This document shows positions 1-6,365 of a stretch of 23,338 bases of DNA, piece by piece (within the stretch, counting starts at the first letter, position 1; each line of letters begins with the position of its first letter). The notes beneath the pieces were generated by a model, which made no database searches, was not told the DNA's origin, and worked only from the letters and a program-made list of their open reading frames with translations. The stretch comes from a virus, in IMG/VR virus record IMGVR_UViG_3300050010_000153, positions 1 to 23,338 of that record, one strand, 5' to 3'. The position numbers were made by a program, and so were the translations under genes.

Positions 1-1
1 C

Positions 2-436
2 AATAGTGATGACGAAATATTAGGAACAATTACAATTGATCCAACTGATTCAACCATTCTTCTATATAATGCAAATATTGCAACATTACCTGTTAATACT
101 CTTCCATCGATTATTACCGTTGTGAATCCAGAAAATGTTGCTCCGGGTTATGGATTATCCAATGCAAATATTGGAGATAGTTATTTAATTACTTCTCCGA
201 TTGGTTCTGAGTGGCCATATGATACAGGAAATAGTAATGCATCTGCAAATACTAATGATATTATTACTTACACTGGAAATTCATGGGTTACGACCTTTTC
301 AGCATCAAGTAATACTGGAAATATTCAGTTTGTTTTTGATGACACCACAAATTTGCAATATCAATGGAATGGAAATATTTGGATACGCGGATGGAACGGA
401 CCTTATGATAGTTCATCTTGGAGGTTAATTTTATAA
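2..436 (+). CDS. Virion structural protein, C-terminal part (5' end outside window)
   Basis: The reading frame is open from base 2 to a TAA at 434-436, so this is the C-terminal ~144 residues of a longer protein. The visible part is rich in Asn, Ser, Thr, Gly and aromatic residues, has almost no Lys or Cys, and looks like beta-structured surface material. It has repeated N-A-N-I elements (YNANIA, SNANIG) and ends in a Trp-rich segment with WNGNIW, GWNGPYD and SSWRLIL. This composition is typical of phage tail-fibre, baseplate or other virion decoration proteins; I infer that role and cannot name the exact protein. The internal ATG-like start near 122 is not a real start because the frame continues upstream. 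The stop overlaps the next ATG in a TAATG arrangement, so it is cotranscribed with the first kinase-fold gene. Confidence 0.55.
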   Translation, partial: NSDDEILGTITIDPTDSTILLYNANIATLPVNTLPSIITVVNPENVAPGYGLSNANIGDSYLITSPIGSEWPYDTGNSNASANTNDIITYTGNSWVTTFSASSNTGNIQFVFDDTTNLQYQWNGNIWIRGWNGPYDSSSWRLIL

Positions 437-1047
437 TGAATCTTAATGAATTATATAAACCCAAGATTAATGATAAAGTAATTTCTACAGTAAAAAATGA
501 GTTTTCTGTAGCCGGTGACTTAGATATTGGCCTTGCGAAACTTGGATGGAAACCAATTGGTCAAGGATCATTCAATGTAATATATGCAAATAAAAATAAA
601 TCATATGTTCTAAAAATTAACACTACAAGAGATAGAGCTTTTGAAACATATAGTAAGATAATTCATAAAATTCCGAATATACATTTTCCAAAGATAAGTG
701 ATGAGAAGCAATTGAAAATTGGAAATAGATATTATAATATTTATTTAATTGAGAAGCTAATTAAAATTCCACGGCAACGTGCAGGTAAGTATGAAGAAAT
801 ATTTGATTGGGTTTTTCATTTGATAAATTTAGATTATAAATTAGATAATACTGATTTATCTATCGGGTTTGCTAAATTATTGGGATCAACTGGTATTCCA
901 TTGCTTTTAAGAAAAAACCCAGAATTGATTAAAGCATTAAAAATAGTTGCTTATGGGGTAAAAAGTCATAGTTTAGATTTACACAGTGAAAATTTTATGC
1001 AAAGACAAGATGGAACAGTTGTTATAACTGATCCATATGCTTATTAG
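436..1047 (+). CDS. Minimal kinase-fold protein, paralogue 1
   Basis: 203 aa. I chose the ATG at 436, which overlaps the upstream stop and has a GGAGG at 420-424; an upstream in-frame TTG at 418 would bury that site. The protein reads as a stripped-down protein-kinase/APH fold: a glycine loop GQGSFNVIY, an invariant-lysine strand YVLKIN, a hinge-like YLIEKL, then helices, and at the C-terminus a catalytic loop LDLHSEN (Asp, His, Asn) and a DFG-equivalent ITDPYAY. It stops two residues after DPY, so no activation segment or late C-lobe follows. It is one of four paralogues in the window (with 1057-1692, 5734-6354 and 6366-6989). The fold is inferred from motifs. The substrate is unknown, and an aminoglycoside-kinase, protein-kinase or pseudokinase role are all possible. 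Confidence 0.6.
   Translation: MNLNELYKPKINDKVISTVKNEFSVAGDLDIGLAKLGWKPIGQGSFNVIYANKNKSYVLKINTTRDRAFETYSKIIHKIPNIHFPKISDEKQLKIGNRYYNIYLIEKLIKIPRQRAGKYEEIFDWVFHLINLDYKLDNTDLSIGFAKLLGSTGIPLLLRKNPELIKALKIVAYGVKSHSLDLHSENFMQRQDGTVVITDPYAY
995..1042 (+). repeat. 48-bp direct repeat, copy 1 (copy 2 at 1640-1687)
   Basis: Bases 995-1042 and 1640-1687 are identical. Both encode the QRQDGTVVITDPYA segment at the C-termini of kinase-fold paralogues 1 and 2. The more 5' parts of the two genes have diverged strongly, so the identical end suggests gene conversion or strong local constraint. Such a repeat could also allow recombination that deletes one copy. Confidence 0.9.
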
Positions 1048-1056
1048 GAGATTATA

Positions 1057-1692
1057 ATGTTACTTAATGAATTATACAAACCGAAAATTGGAAATCCTCT
1101 AACAACTGCTGTTGCCGGTTATTACAAAACTCCCAACAGAATGAATTCTGATTTATCTGAAAAACTTAAAAAATTGGGATGGACTATGTTGGCTGATCCC
1201 GGTGCTTTTAGTGCTGTATATGGAAATCCAAAAAAGAATTATGTTATTAAAATTAATTTGAATCCAGATTCAGCATTTGCTGATTATGCATCTGTAATTA
1301 AAAAATATAGAAATAAACATTTTCCTAAAATAAGTGATATGAAGAGCATGAAATTTCCAGATAGAGGATATATGAATACTTATTATGTTTATCTCATTGA
1401 AAAACTACATCCAATATCTATGGATAATAAAATATTTGCAAAATTGATATCTCAGATTATGGATATGCCAACCACCAATATTAATGAAATATATAAAATT
1501 TTTGAAGAAGATTGGTCAAGAATTAAAAATACTAAAGAAGTAATAGCTTATTTTAGAAAAAATCCATCTTTAGTAAGAGCGGCGAGAATCGCAGGAAGAA
1601 ATATTGGTGGTCATTGTAATGATATGCATAGTGGGAATATTATGCAAAGACAAGATGGAACAGTTGTTATAACTGATCCATATGCTTTTTAA
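1057..1692 (+). CDS. Minimal kinase-fold protein, paralogue 2
   Basis: 211 aa, starting 9 nt after paralogue 1 with AGGAG at 1046-1050. Motifs in order: N-terminal LNELYKPKI shared with paralogue 1, KLGW, glycine-loop equivalent DPGAFSAVY, lysine strand YVIKIN, KHFPKISDMK, hinge YVYLIEKL, catalytic loop NDMHSGN and metal-binding VVITDPYAF at the very end. Its last 48 coding bases before the final codons are identical to those of paralogue 1, pointing to recent duplication or gene conversion. The TAA at 1690-1692 overlaps the TAA of the convergent minus-strand gene (1689-1691), and no terminator hairpin was seen between them. All residues expected for ATP and metal binding are present, so it may be active. 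The function is unknown. Confidence 0.6.
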   Translation: MLLNELYKPKIGNPLTTAVAGYYKTPNRMNSDLSEKLKKLGWTMLADPGAFSAVYGNPKKNYVIKINLNPDSAFADYASVIKKYRNKHFPKISDMKSMKFPDRGYMNTYYVYLIEKLHPISMDNKIFAKLISQIMDMPTTNINEIYKIFEEDWSRIKNTKEVIAYFRKNPSLVRAARIAGRNIGGHCNDMHSGNIMQRQDGTVVITDPYAF

Positions 1693-1949
1693 TTTTTAAT
1701 TAGGGATTTTGTGCCACGAACAAACTTTCCATTATTTCTATTTCGAATACTACTAAGTAATCTCTTCTCTAAATCTTCTGCCATTTCAGCGCCATAATTT
1801 TCTTGAATAGAATTAAGAAATTGAATAGCACTGGCTATAATATGAGTTCCACGAGATTCAATGATTAAAGAAGTATCTTGGGTTGGAGCCATATTAATCA
1901 ATGATTCTAATAATGATTTAGTCTTTTCCTTCATATTAGTATTTATCAT
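1689..1949 (-). CDS. Hypothetical protein, 86 aa, last gene of operon
   Basis: Not recognised. 86 aa, mostly helical by composition, with a basic C-terminus (RNRNNGKFVRGTKSLIKN). The central stretch reads SLIIESRGTHIIASAIQ and is followed by an acidic MAEDLEKRLL. The chosen ATG at 1949 overlaps the upstream TGA as ATGA, which fits translational coupling. An alternative ATG at 1934 lies just after a GATAAATA box (1940-1947), so a second, shorter product from a late transcript is possible. It is the terminal gene of the overlapping minus-strand operon and its stop overlaps the stop of kinase paralogue 2. Confidence 0.7.
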   Translation of the reverse strand: MINTNMKEKTKSLLESLINMAPTQDTSLIIESRGTHIIASAIQFLNSIQENYGAEMAEDLEKRLLSSIRNRNNGKFVRGTKSLIKN

Positions 1950-2194
1950 TGTTCCAATAAATATAGCATTGCTTGCTCATCAGATAACTTTTCAAACACA
2001 TCACAATCCTCAGACATTAAGGGAGTATTATATACTCCATCAGAGTTTGCATCAATAAGACGTATTCTTGCAGACCATATATATGTATCTATATCCCAAA
2101 CATCAAAAAAATCAACAATAATTCCAACCCTACCAGTGGTAGAAATTTTTATATAATCTCCAATCTTTAATTCTACTCTATTTTTATCTTTCAT
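1946..2194 (-). CDS. Hypothetical protein, 82 aa
   Basis: Not recognised. 82 aa. The N-terminal half (KIGDYIKIS, GRVGIIVDFF, ARIRLIDA) alternates hydrophobic and charged residues like a small SH3/KOW-type beta barrel, while the C-terminus is acidic and helical (LSDEQAMLYLLEQ). The start ATG at 2194 overlaps the stop of the upstream 52-aa gene in ATGA and has AAGGAG at 2197-2202. Its own TGA overlaps the ATG of the 86-aa gene. The barrel assignment is inference from the residue pattern only. Confidence 0.75.
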   Translation of the reverse strand: MKDKNRVELKIGDYIKISTTGRVGIIVDFFDVWDIDTYIWSARIRLIDANSDGVYNTPLMSEDCDVFEKLSDEQAMLYLLEQ

Positions 2195-2349
2195 GCTCCT
2201 TGATTGCCATTGTCGTTTGGATCGAAATAGGTCTGTTCTAGATAGTAAAGTCTTCCTTCATTAACATCTTTCATTGAAAGTGCTACAAGGTCTTGCTCTT
2301 CTTCATCAAAGTCAATATTAATATTATCAACTAAGTCAATTGTTTTCAT
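2191..2349 (-). CDS. Small acidic protein, 52 aa
   Basis: A short gene that fills the gap between the AAA+ ATPase and the 82-aa gene. It starts MKTIDLVDNINIDF, continues with an acidic DEEEQDLV and contains EGRLYYLEQTYFDP near the C-terminus. The ATG at 2349 follows the ATPase stop (2351-2353) almost directly, with a GGAAAGG just upstream inside the ATPase gene. The TGA at 2191-2193 overlaps the next ATG in ATGA. Position, overlaps and ribosome-site placement support it as a real gene despite its size. The function is unknown. Confidence 0.7.
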   Translation of the reverse strand: MKTIDLVDNINIDFDEEEQDLVALSMKDVNEGRLYYLEQTYFDPNDNGNQGA

Positions 2350-2350
2350 A

Positions 2351-4384
2351 TTAGAATCCAACCTTTCCTTCTGAATCTGAATCAGCTTTAATTTTCTGTT
2401 TCATTTTCTTTAATCTTGCCAAAACTAAATCATAGTCTTGATCAAGGCAACGAACTGCGGCGGTCATTTCACGAAGATGGGCAATACTTAAACCTTCGGT
2501 GTCATTGACCCACTTATCTAATTCATCAATATCACCCAAAATATTCTTTAAATATGCATGACGTGCATTTGTTGTTGGCATACCAACAAAAATACGTTCA
2601 TCAAAGCGACTTGGACGATTTACAATACGTGCTCCAAGTTTATCAGGATAGTTAGTGCTGGCCAACATTACAATATTTTCTACTTGATTTTCTCCATCTA
2701 ATAGAGCTAATAAATCATGTTCGCCATACTTGTCAATGATTTCATCAATATCTTCCATAATACAGATAATTCTGCGAGTTGGTTCAATACGTCTTATTGC
2801 TTCCAATCCCTGTGATGTAATTCGTGGATGATCACACATTACTACGATTCCACCCTTATCTAATAGACATTTGTTTAACAATGAAATAGTTGCGGTTTTA
2901 CCGGAATTATGATGAACATTAAAATCACCGGTCATATATAAATGATCATCTGATAATGTAAAACCATAATAATTATCAATACCAAGAGATTCGATTGCTT
3001 TTATTCCAGTTCTTAAATGATCCTTGTTTGGATTTCCAGCATTTGATTGTTTACGTAATATCTTAGTTGGAATTCTTTGAATATCACCATATATAGAAAT
3101 CCTAAAATATTGTCCAATAAAATTTCTTGATTTTAATGTTTTTGTTACTTTCTTTATTGTTACTCCAAATCCAAGGCTTCTAGCAAGACGAACAATTTGA
3201 TTTGAAAGAATTTCTCGTTTTTGAGTTATAGAAAAATAACCTTTATTATTTTTGTTAAGTCGTTTTGATGATGGCCTCCATGAACCTTCATTACCCCCAT
3301 CAGTATCAATTAATCCAGCTAATATTTCTAATCTATTAGTAATAGATGCAGTCATATATGATTCTGGAATGTGTTTATTTTCAAATATATTATTTTCTTT
3401 AAGTAAATTTATAAAACTATTACACCATTTTGCTCCACCATCTCCAGAGAAAAAATAAGTAGAACATAAACTATTTCCTTGTTTGTCTTCGCGTATATGT
3501 AAATTATTTTCTTTAGCATATGAAAAAATTAAATTTTTAATTTCTATATCAGCAGTAGTAATTGCTGCTCGATCAGCACTACCGTCGCCTAACCAAACAC
3601 CTAATAAATATGGTTCTTTTACATTAATAGATGAAGAAAATTCATTTGCCTTAGATCGATATAATTTAAATGATCTTTGGCTACATTTGGTTAAATTAAT
3701 ATATTCATTTACTGTTGTATTAAGAATGGAAGGATATCTATTATCTCGTAATCTTGATCTGGTCAATGATAAAATATGATTTCCATTAACTACAAATGCT
3801 TCTCCTTTTGTTGGAGTTATTTTATACATTTCATCTTTTCCTCTACATAAACCAAGAACTGTGCGAGATTTTCCATCTGGGCCTAATAAAAGATCACCAA
3901 CAATAACATCTTCAACTTTTTTAATAGAACCATTATACATAACTATATCAGTTCCTTTAGCATGACATCCCGGTGGACCCCATAGTAAAATTCCCCTTTT
4001 ATATAAAAGTCCATGCTTTCTATAACGATCTTCCATATTCCAGAATTTTTGCATACCTATAAGAACTCGTTCGCTTGAATTATCTGGTAATTCAATCAGA
4101 TTATCTGTAATAACTTTGATTTTCTTAGCAAAAACCCCGCTATCATCACGATCAAAATCATATACGCCGGGAGGAATAGTAGCGCGAGTAATACCTGCTG
4201 GACGAAAAATATCATTGGCCCCAACTTGCCATTGTTTAAATTCAAAAGCCTTTTCGTTATCTTCATTGGAATCAATGTCATCCCAAAAAGGTGAAGCAGC
4301 CGCTACTTCTTTATTATTTTGAGATTCTCTTCCAGATGATTCATCGGATAGTAAATCATTTAACATATCATCTTCATTTTTCAT
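2351..4384 (-). CDS. AAA+ ATPase precursor interrupted by an intein in the Walker A loop
   Basis: 677-aa precursor; removing the 354-residue intein (residues 140-493) leaves a 323-aa ATPase. Extein parts: acidic N-terminus, then GILLWGPPG (up to 139) joined to SGKT (494-497) to make Walker A GPPGSGKT. Walker B is IICIMEDID (about 540-547), sensor 1 is LASTN (574-578), and an arginine-finger region RPSRFDERI follows (about 590-598). The C-terminal helices are basic. This is the FtsH/Cdc48/BCS1-type AAA+ pattern, an ATP-driven protein or nucleoprotein remodeller; no protease domain is present. It is cotranscribed between a QueC-like gene (TAATG overlap at 4384) and the 52-aa gene. The specific client is unknown. 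Uninterrupted Walker A exists only after splicing, so ATPase activity depends on intein removal. Confidence 0.8.
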   Translation of the reverse strand: MKNEDDMLNDLLSDESSGRESQNNKEVAAASPFWDDIDSNEDNEKAFEFKQWQVGANDIFRPAGITRATIPPGVYDFDRDDSGVFAKKIKVITDNLIELPDNSSERVLIGMQKFWNMEDRYRKHGLLYKRGILLWGPPGCHAKGTDIVMYNGSIKKVEDVIVGDLLLGPDGKSRTVLGLCRGKDEMYKITPTKGEAFVVNGNHILSLTRSRLRDNRYPSILNTTVNEYINLTKCSQRSFKLYRSKANEFSSSINVKEPYLLGVWLGDGSADRAAITTADIEIKNLIFSYAKENNLHIREDKQGNSLCSTYFFSGDGGAKWCNSFINLLKENNIFENKHIPESYMTASITNRLEILAGLIDTDGGNEGSWRPSSKRLNKNNKGYFSITQKREILSNQIVRLARSLGFGVTIKKVTKTLKSRNFIGQYFRISIYGDIQRIPTKILRKQSNAGNPNKDHLRTGIKAIESLGIDNYYGFTLSDDHLYMTGDFNVHHNSGKTATISLLNKCLLDKGGIVVMCDHPRITSQGLEAIRRIEPTRRIICIMEDIDEIIDKYGEHDLLALLDGENQVENIVMLASTNYPDKLGARIVNRPSRFDERIFVGMPTTNARHAYLKNILGDIDELDKWVNDTEGLSIAHLREMTAAVRCLDQDYDLVLARLKKMKQKIKADSDSEGKVGF
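2906..3967 (-). mobile_element. Intein with LAGLIDADG homing endonuclease domain
   Basis: 354 residues within the AAA+ ATPase. It begins with Cys (codon 3965-3967; CHAKGTDIVMYNG, splicing block A) directly after GPPG. Block B is around VVNGNHILSL. The two LAGLIDADG helices are LLGVWLGDGS (intein residues 121-130) and LAGLIDTDGG (216-225). Block G is YMTGDFNVHHN, ending in His-Asn (codon 2906-2908). The +1 extein residue is Ser, so Cys1, terminal HN and Ser+1 give a complete splicing set. Both endonuclease motifs keep their acidic residues, so it looks active and mobile. The insertion point, the most conserved stretch of a P-loop, is typical of inteins. Confidence 0.93.
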
Positions 4385-4938
4385 TATTTTAATAATCCTT
4401 TAAGTAGTGATTTATATCTTATGCATGATGCACATATTCCACAATTATTGCGTTTCATTGACGAACAATATGTTATATGTTTTTTATAAATTAATGGTAA
4501 ATTTTTTATTATGTCTTCTTTTTTAATTTTTATTAATGGAAATTCTATTATCAGTGGTTTAGTTCTTAGTAAATTTAAAGAACTAATAATAGAATAATAA
4601 TCATTCAAATAACTAATTGAATCATCATTCATTACATATCCAATATTCACTGGTCCAGACAAATAATAAGAAGATAATAACCAAATAGGTGCTTGTTGCA
4701 TAGTAATATCTGAACATATTTCTCTAACTGAAAATTCAGATAATATACCTTTATATGAAAAATCAAATTTTGATAATAATGGAACCAATTTATTAATTGC
4801 TGATAATTCTCGTTTGGTTTGTTGTGTATTATCAGTTAATTTAATATAATAAGCATCAACATGATGTCCTTCACTTAATAACTTAAAGATCATATATGTT
4901 GAATCTAAACCACCCGACCATAAACATTGTTTTATCAT
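4384..4938 (-). CDS. QueC-like PP-loop enzyme (7-cyano-7-deazaguanine synthase family)
   Basis: 184 aa. The N-terminus has the PP-loop ATP-pyrophosphatase signature SGGLDST (8-14). The C-terminus has four cysteines at 158, 166, 169 and 172 (C-x7-C-x2-C-x2-C), the zinc site typical of QueC. QueC makes preQ0 from 7-carboxy-7-deazaguanine; in phages preQ0-type bases are used to modify DNA against restriction, or the family may act on other substrates. Bacterial QueC is about 220-230 aa, so this version is short in the middle. No QueD, QueE, FolE or DNA transglycosylase (DpdA) is visible in the window, so the pathway is not shown here. Its ATG overlaps the TGA of the upstream gene (ATGA at 4935-4938) and its TAA overlaps the ATPase ATG. 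Confidence 0.68.
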   Translation of the reverse strand: MIKQCLWSGGLDSTYMIFKLLSEGHHVDAYYIKLTDNTQQTKRELSAINKLVPLLSKFDFSYKGILSEFSVREICSDITMQQAPIWLLSSYYLSGPVNIGYVMNDDSISYLNDYYSIISSLNLLRTKPLIIEFPLIKIKKEDIIKNLPLIYKKHITYCSSMKRNNCGICASCIRYKSLLKGLLK

Positions 4939-5387
4939 ATACTAATATTTTCTAGCCCCGCTGCACGAATACGTGTAATATGTCCAACCATAAAACTTTT
5001 TGTTTCTAATCCCTTCATTATCCCTAAATATAAATTTCTTATTCGTGCAACCTCATTAATTAGAAGTTCATATTCAATAACACTACTTTCTGAATCGCTA
5101 TATTTTTCGGCATCTCTGCTTGTCAATGCTCTATTATAACCTTCAAGATATTGTTTATAATGTGTTTGTTTAATTTTTCTCAATTGAATGTTCATAAAAT
5201 TTAATATAGCTTCGATTTCTTGTAGACTGTTAAAAACAGTTTCAGTTTGACCCGGAAGACGTGCCATATTTTGTTCTAAATTACCGTTAATACCAACAAA
5301 TTTTTTATGATTTTCCAGTTCTTTTTCATAATATGATATGAAATTTGGAATCTCAGATAAATCTTTCGTAATTTTACTATACCACAT
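4935..5387 (-). CDS. Probable UvsY-like recombination mediator
   Basis: 150 aa, highly helical, with many charged residues and a central Tyr-rich stretch (HYKQYLEGYNRALTSRDAEK). The C-terminus reads RNLYLGIMKGLETKSF followed by ITRIRAAGLE. Size, helical character and the C-terminal pattern resemble what I recall of UvsY-like proteins of T4-superfamily phages, which help load UvsX recombinase on gp32-coated ssDNA. The similarity to T4 UvsY itself is weak by eye. The presence of uvsX and gp32 genes about 2-5 kb away supports the idea. It is coupled by overlap to both neighbours. Alternative: an unrelated conserved helical phage protein. Confidence 0.42.
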   Translation of the reverse strand: MWYSKITKDLSEIPNFISYYEKELENHKKFVGINGNLEQNMARLPGQTETVFNSLQEIEAILNFMNIQLRKIKQTHYKQYLEGYNRALTSRDAEKYSDSESSVIEYELLINEVARIRNLYLGIMKGLETKSFMVGHITRIRAAGLENISI

Positions 5388-5632
5388 TAGTCACACTCTT
5401 CTGGGTCATCATCAAACATTTCTTCATATTCATCTTCGTCATCTGAAACAATGTTATATGCTTCGGAAAGATCGCTGTCTAGATCGGCAATTGCTTCCTG
5501 TTCTTCCTTGCTTAAAACTGATGAAAGATAACTAAACAATTGTTCTGCTGCGGCAGCATGGTCTCTTTTTGGGATATACTCAACCAACAACTGCCAACAC
5601 TCTGTAATAAGTTCTGGAGTTTCTTTTGTCAT
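5387..5632 (-). CDS. Acidic protein, 81 aa, first gene of operon
   Basis: 81 aa with a helical N-terminal part (ELITECWQLLVEYIPKRDHAAAAEQLF) and a strongly acidic tail (SDDEDEYEEMFDDDPEECD). The function is not recognised. Acidic tails of this kind can mimic DNA or contact ssDNA-binding or replication proteins, but that is inference. ATG at 5632 with AAAGGA about 10 nt upstream; the TAA at 5387-5389 overlaps the next ATG. It is the promoter-proximal gene after the TTGACT-17-TATAAT promoter, with a leader of about 50 nt. Confidence 0.72.
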   Translation of the reverse strand: MTKETPELITECWQLLVEYIPKRDHAAAAEQLFSYLSSVLSKEEQEAIADLDSDLSEAYNIVSDDEDEYEEMFDDDPEECD

Positions 5633-5686
5633 TTAATTAGTCCTTTAATATATTTTGAACAACGTGGTTATTTAGTGTATGAATTG

Positions 5687-5715
5687 ATTATAACGCAATT
5701 AAAATTTTAAGTCAA
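5687..5715 (-). promoter_or_regulatory. Sigma-70-type promoter for the 5632-1689 operon
   Basis: On the minus strand: -35 TTGACT (5715-5710), 17-bp spacer, -10 TATAAT (5692-5687). The spacer holds the 12-bp palindrome TTAAAATTTTAA. The ATG of the first gene lies about 55 nt downstream. This near-consensus match suggests early or constitutive transcription by host RNA polymerase. Confidence 0.85.
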
Positions 5716-5717
5716 TG

Positions 5718-5725
5718 AATAAATA
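5718..5725 (+). promoter_or_regulatory. T4-late-like promoter box before kinase paralogue 3
   Basis: AATAAATA followed by CTAGTATA and then the ATG at 5734. This differs from the T4 late consensus TATAAATA by one base. If used, transcription would begin almost at the start codon, giving a leader of a few bases or none. No Shine-Dalgarno sequence is visible, which fits a leaderless or very short leader. Confidence 0.45.
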
Positions 5726-5730
5726 CTAGT

Positions 5731-5767
5731 ATAATGAAAATATTTGAATTACGACAACCAAAAATAA
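5731..5767 (+). repeat. 37-bp direct repeat, copy 1 (copy 2 at 6363-6399)
   Basis: Bases 5731-5767 and 6363-6399 are identical. They cover the start codon and the first ten codons (MKIFELRQPKI) of kinase paralogues 3 and 4. The N-terminal peptide is therefore preserved at DNA level while the following segment varies, the reverse of the pattern in paralogues 1 and 2. Confidence 0.9.
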
Positions 5768-6354
5768 CGAAACCAATTATCAGTGCTGCCACTAGATTTG
5801 TCCGAGATAAAGATAAAGACGAAGACCATGAAAGAAAAATATTATTTAAAAAACTTGCTAAACTTGGTTGGACATTTCTTGATAAAGGTGCTTATAGTTC
5901 TGTCTATACAAATCCAAAAAAGAATTTTGTTTTAAAGATTAATGATTGGGTTGATGGTGGTTATGAACATTATGTTGAAGTTATAAAAAATCATCCAAAT
6001 ATTCATTTTCCTAATATTGGTGATATGAAAATTATGAAAATTGGCACTTTAAATTATTATGTTTATCTTATTGAAAAATTACAAACAGTTGAATCTGTAA
6101 AAGCTCGAAATTTAGCTGTTGCATTAGATAGAATTATGGATTGTTGGGGAGAATCAAATCGTGAAACATTTGAAACACTATTCTATTTTAATTGTTTATA
6201 TTCTACAATAAATTATTTAAAAGAAAATCTATCTTTAATAGAAGCAACAAAAATTGTTGGACAATATAAAGGTAATAGATATCTTGACATGCATGGTGGA
6301 AATATTATGCAAAGACAAAATAGAACAATTGTTATAACCGATCCCTATTGTTAA
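5734..6354 (+). CDS. Minimal kinase-fold protein, paralogue 3
   Basis: 206 aa, ATG at 5734 with no visible Shine-Dalgarno sequence. Motif order matches the other three paralogues: N-terminal MKIFELRQPKI, KLAKLGW, glycine loop DKGAYSSVYTN, lysine strand FVLKIN, NIHFPNIGDMK, hinge YYVYLIEKL, catalytic loop LDMHGGN and terminal IVITDPYC. The Asp, Asn and second Asp expected for phosphotransfer are present. The DGT of the other copies is NRT here. It lies divergently from the minus-strand operon, so the 101-bp gap 5633-5733 carries promoters for both directions. A second copy follows 11 nt downstream. The function is unknown; a phosphotransferase or nucleotide-binding regulatory role is inferred. 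Confidence 0.6.
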   Translation: MKIFELRQPKITKPIISAATRFVRDKDKDEDHERKILFKKLAKLGWTFLDKGAYSSVYTNPKKNFVLKINDWVDGGYEHYVEVIKNHPNIHFPNIGDMKIMKIGTLNYYVYLIEKLQTVESVKARNLAVALDRIMDCWGESNRETFETLFYFNCLYSTINYLKENLSLIEATKIVGQYKGNRYLDMHGGNIMQRQNRTIVITDPYC

Positions 6355-6365
6355 TAAGGAAAATA

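Noticed and set aside
3252-3779. Plus-strand open frames inside the intein region
   Set aside because: They are antisense to a well-supported protein with intact intein motifs, have no family features, and no ribosome site supports them.
2906-3967. Free-standing LAGLIDADG gene or group I intron within the ATPase
   Set aside because: The frame is continuous on both sides and splice-junction residues (Cys1, terminal HN, Ser+1) are present, so it is an intein.
4384-4938. Complete 7-deazaguanine DNA-modification pathway
   Set aside because: Only the QueC-like enzyme is visible; no other pathway gene was found in the window.
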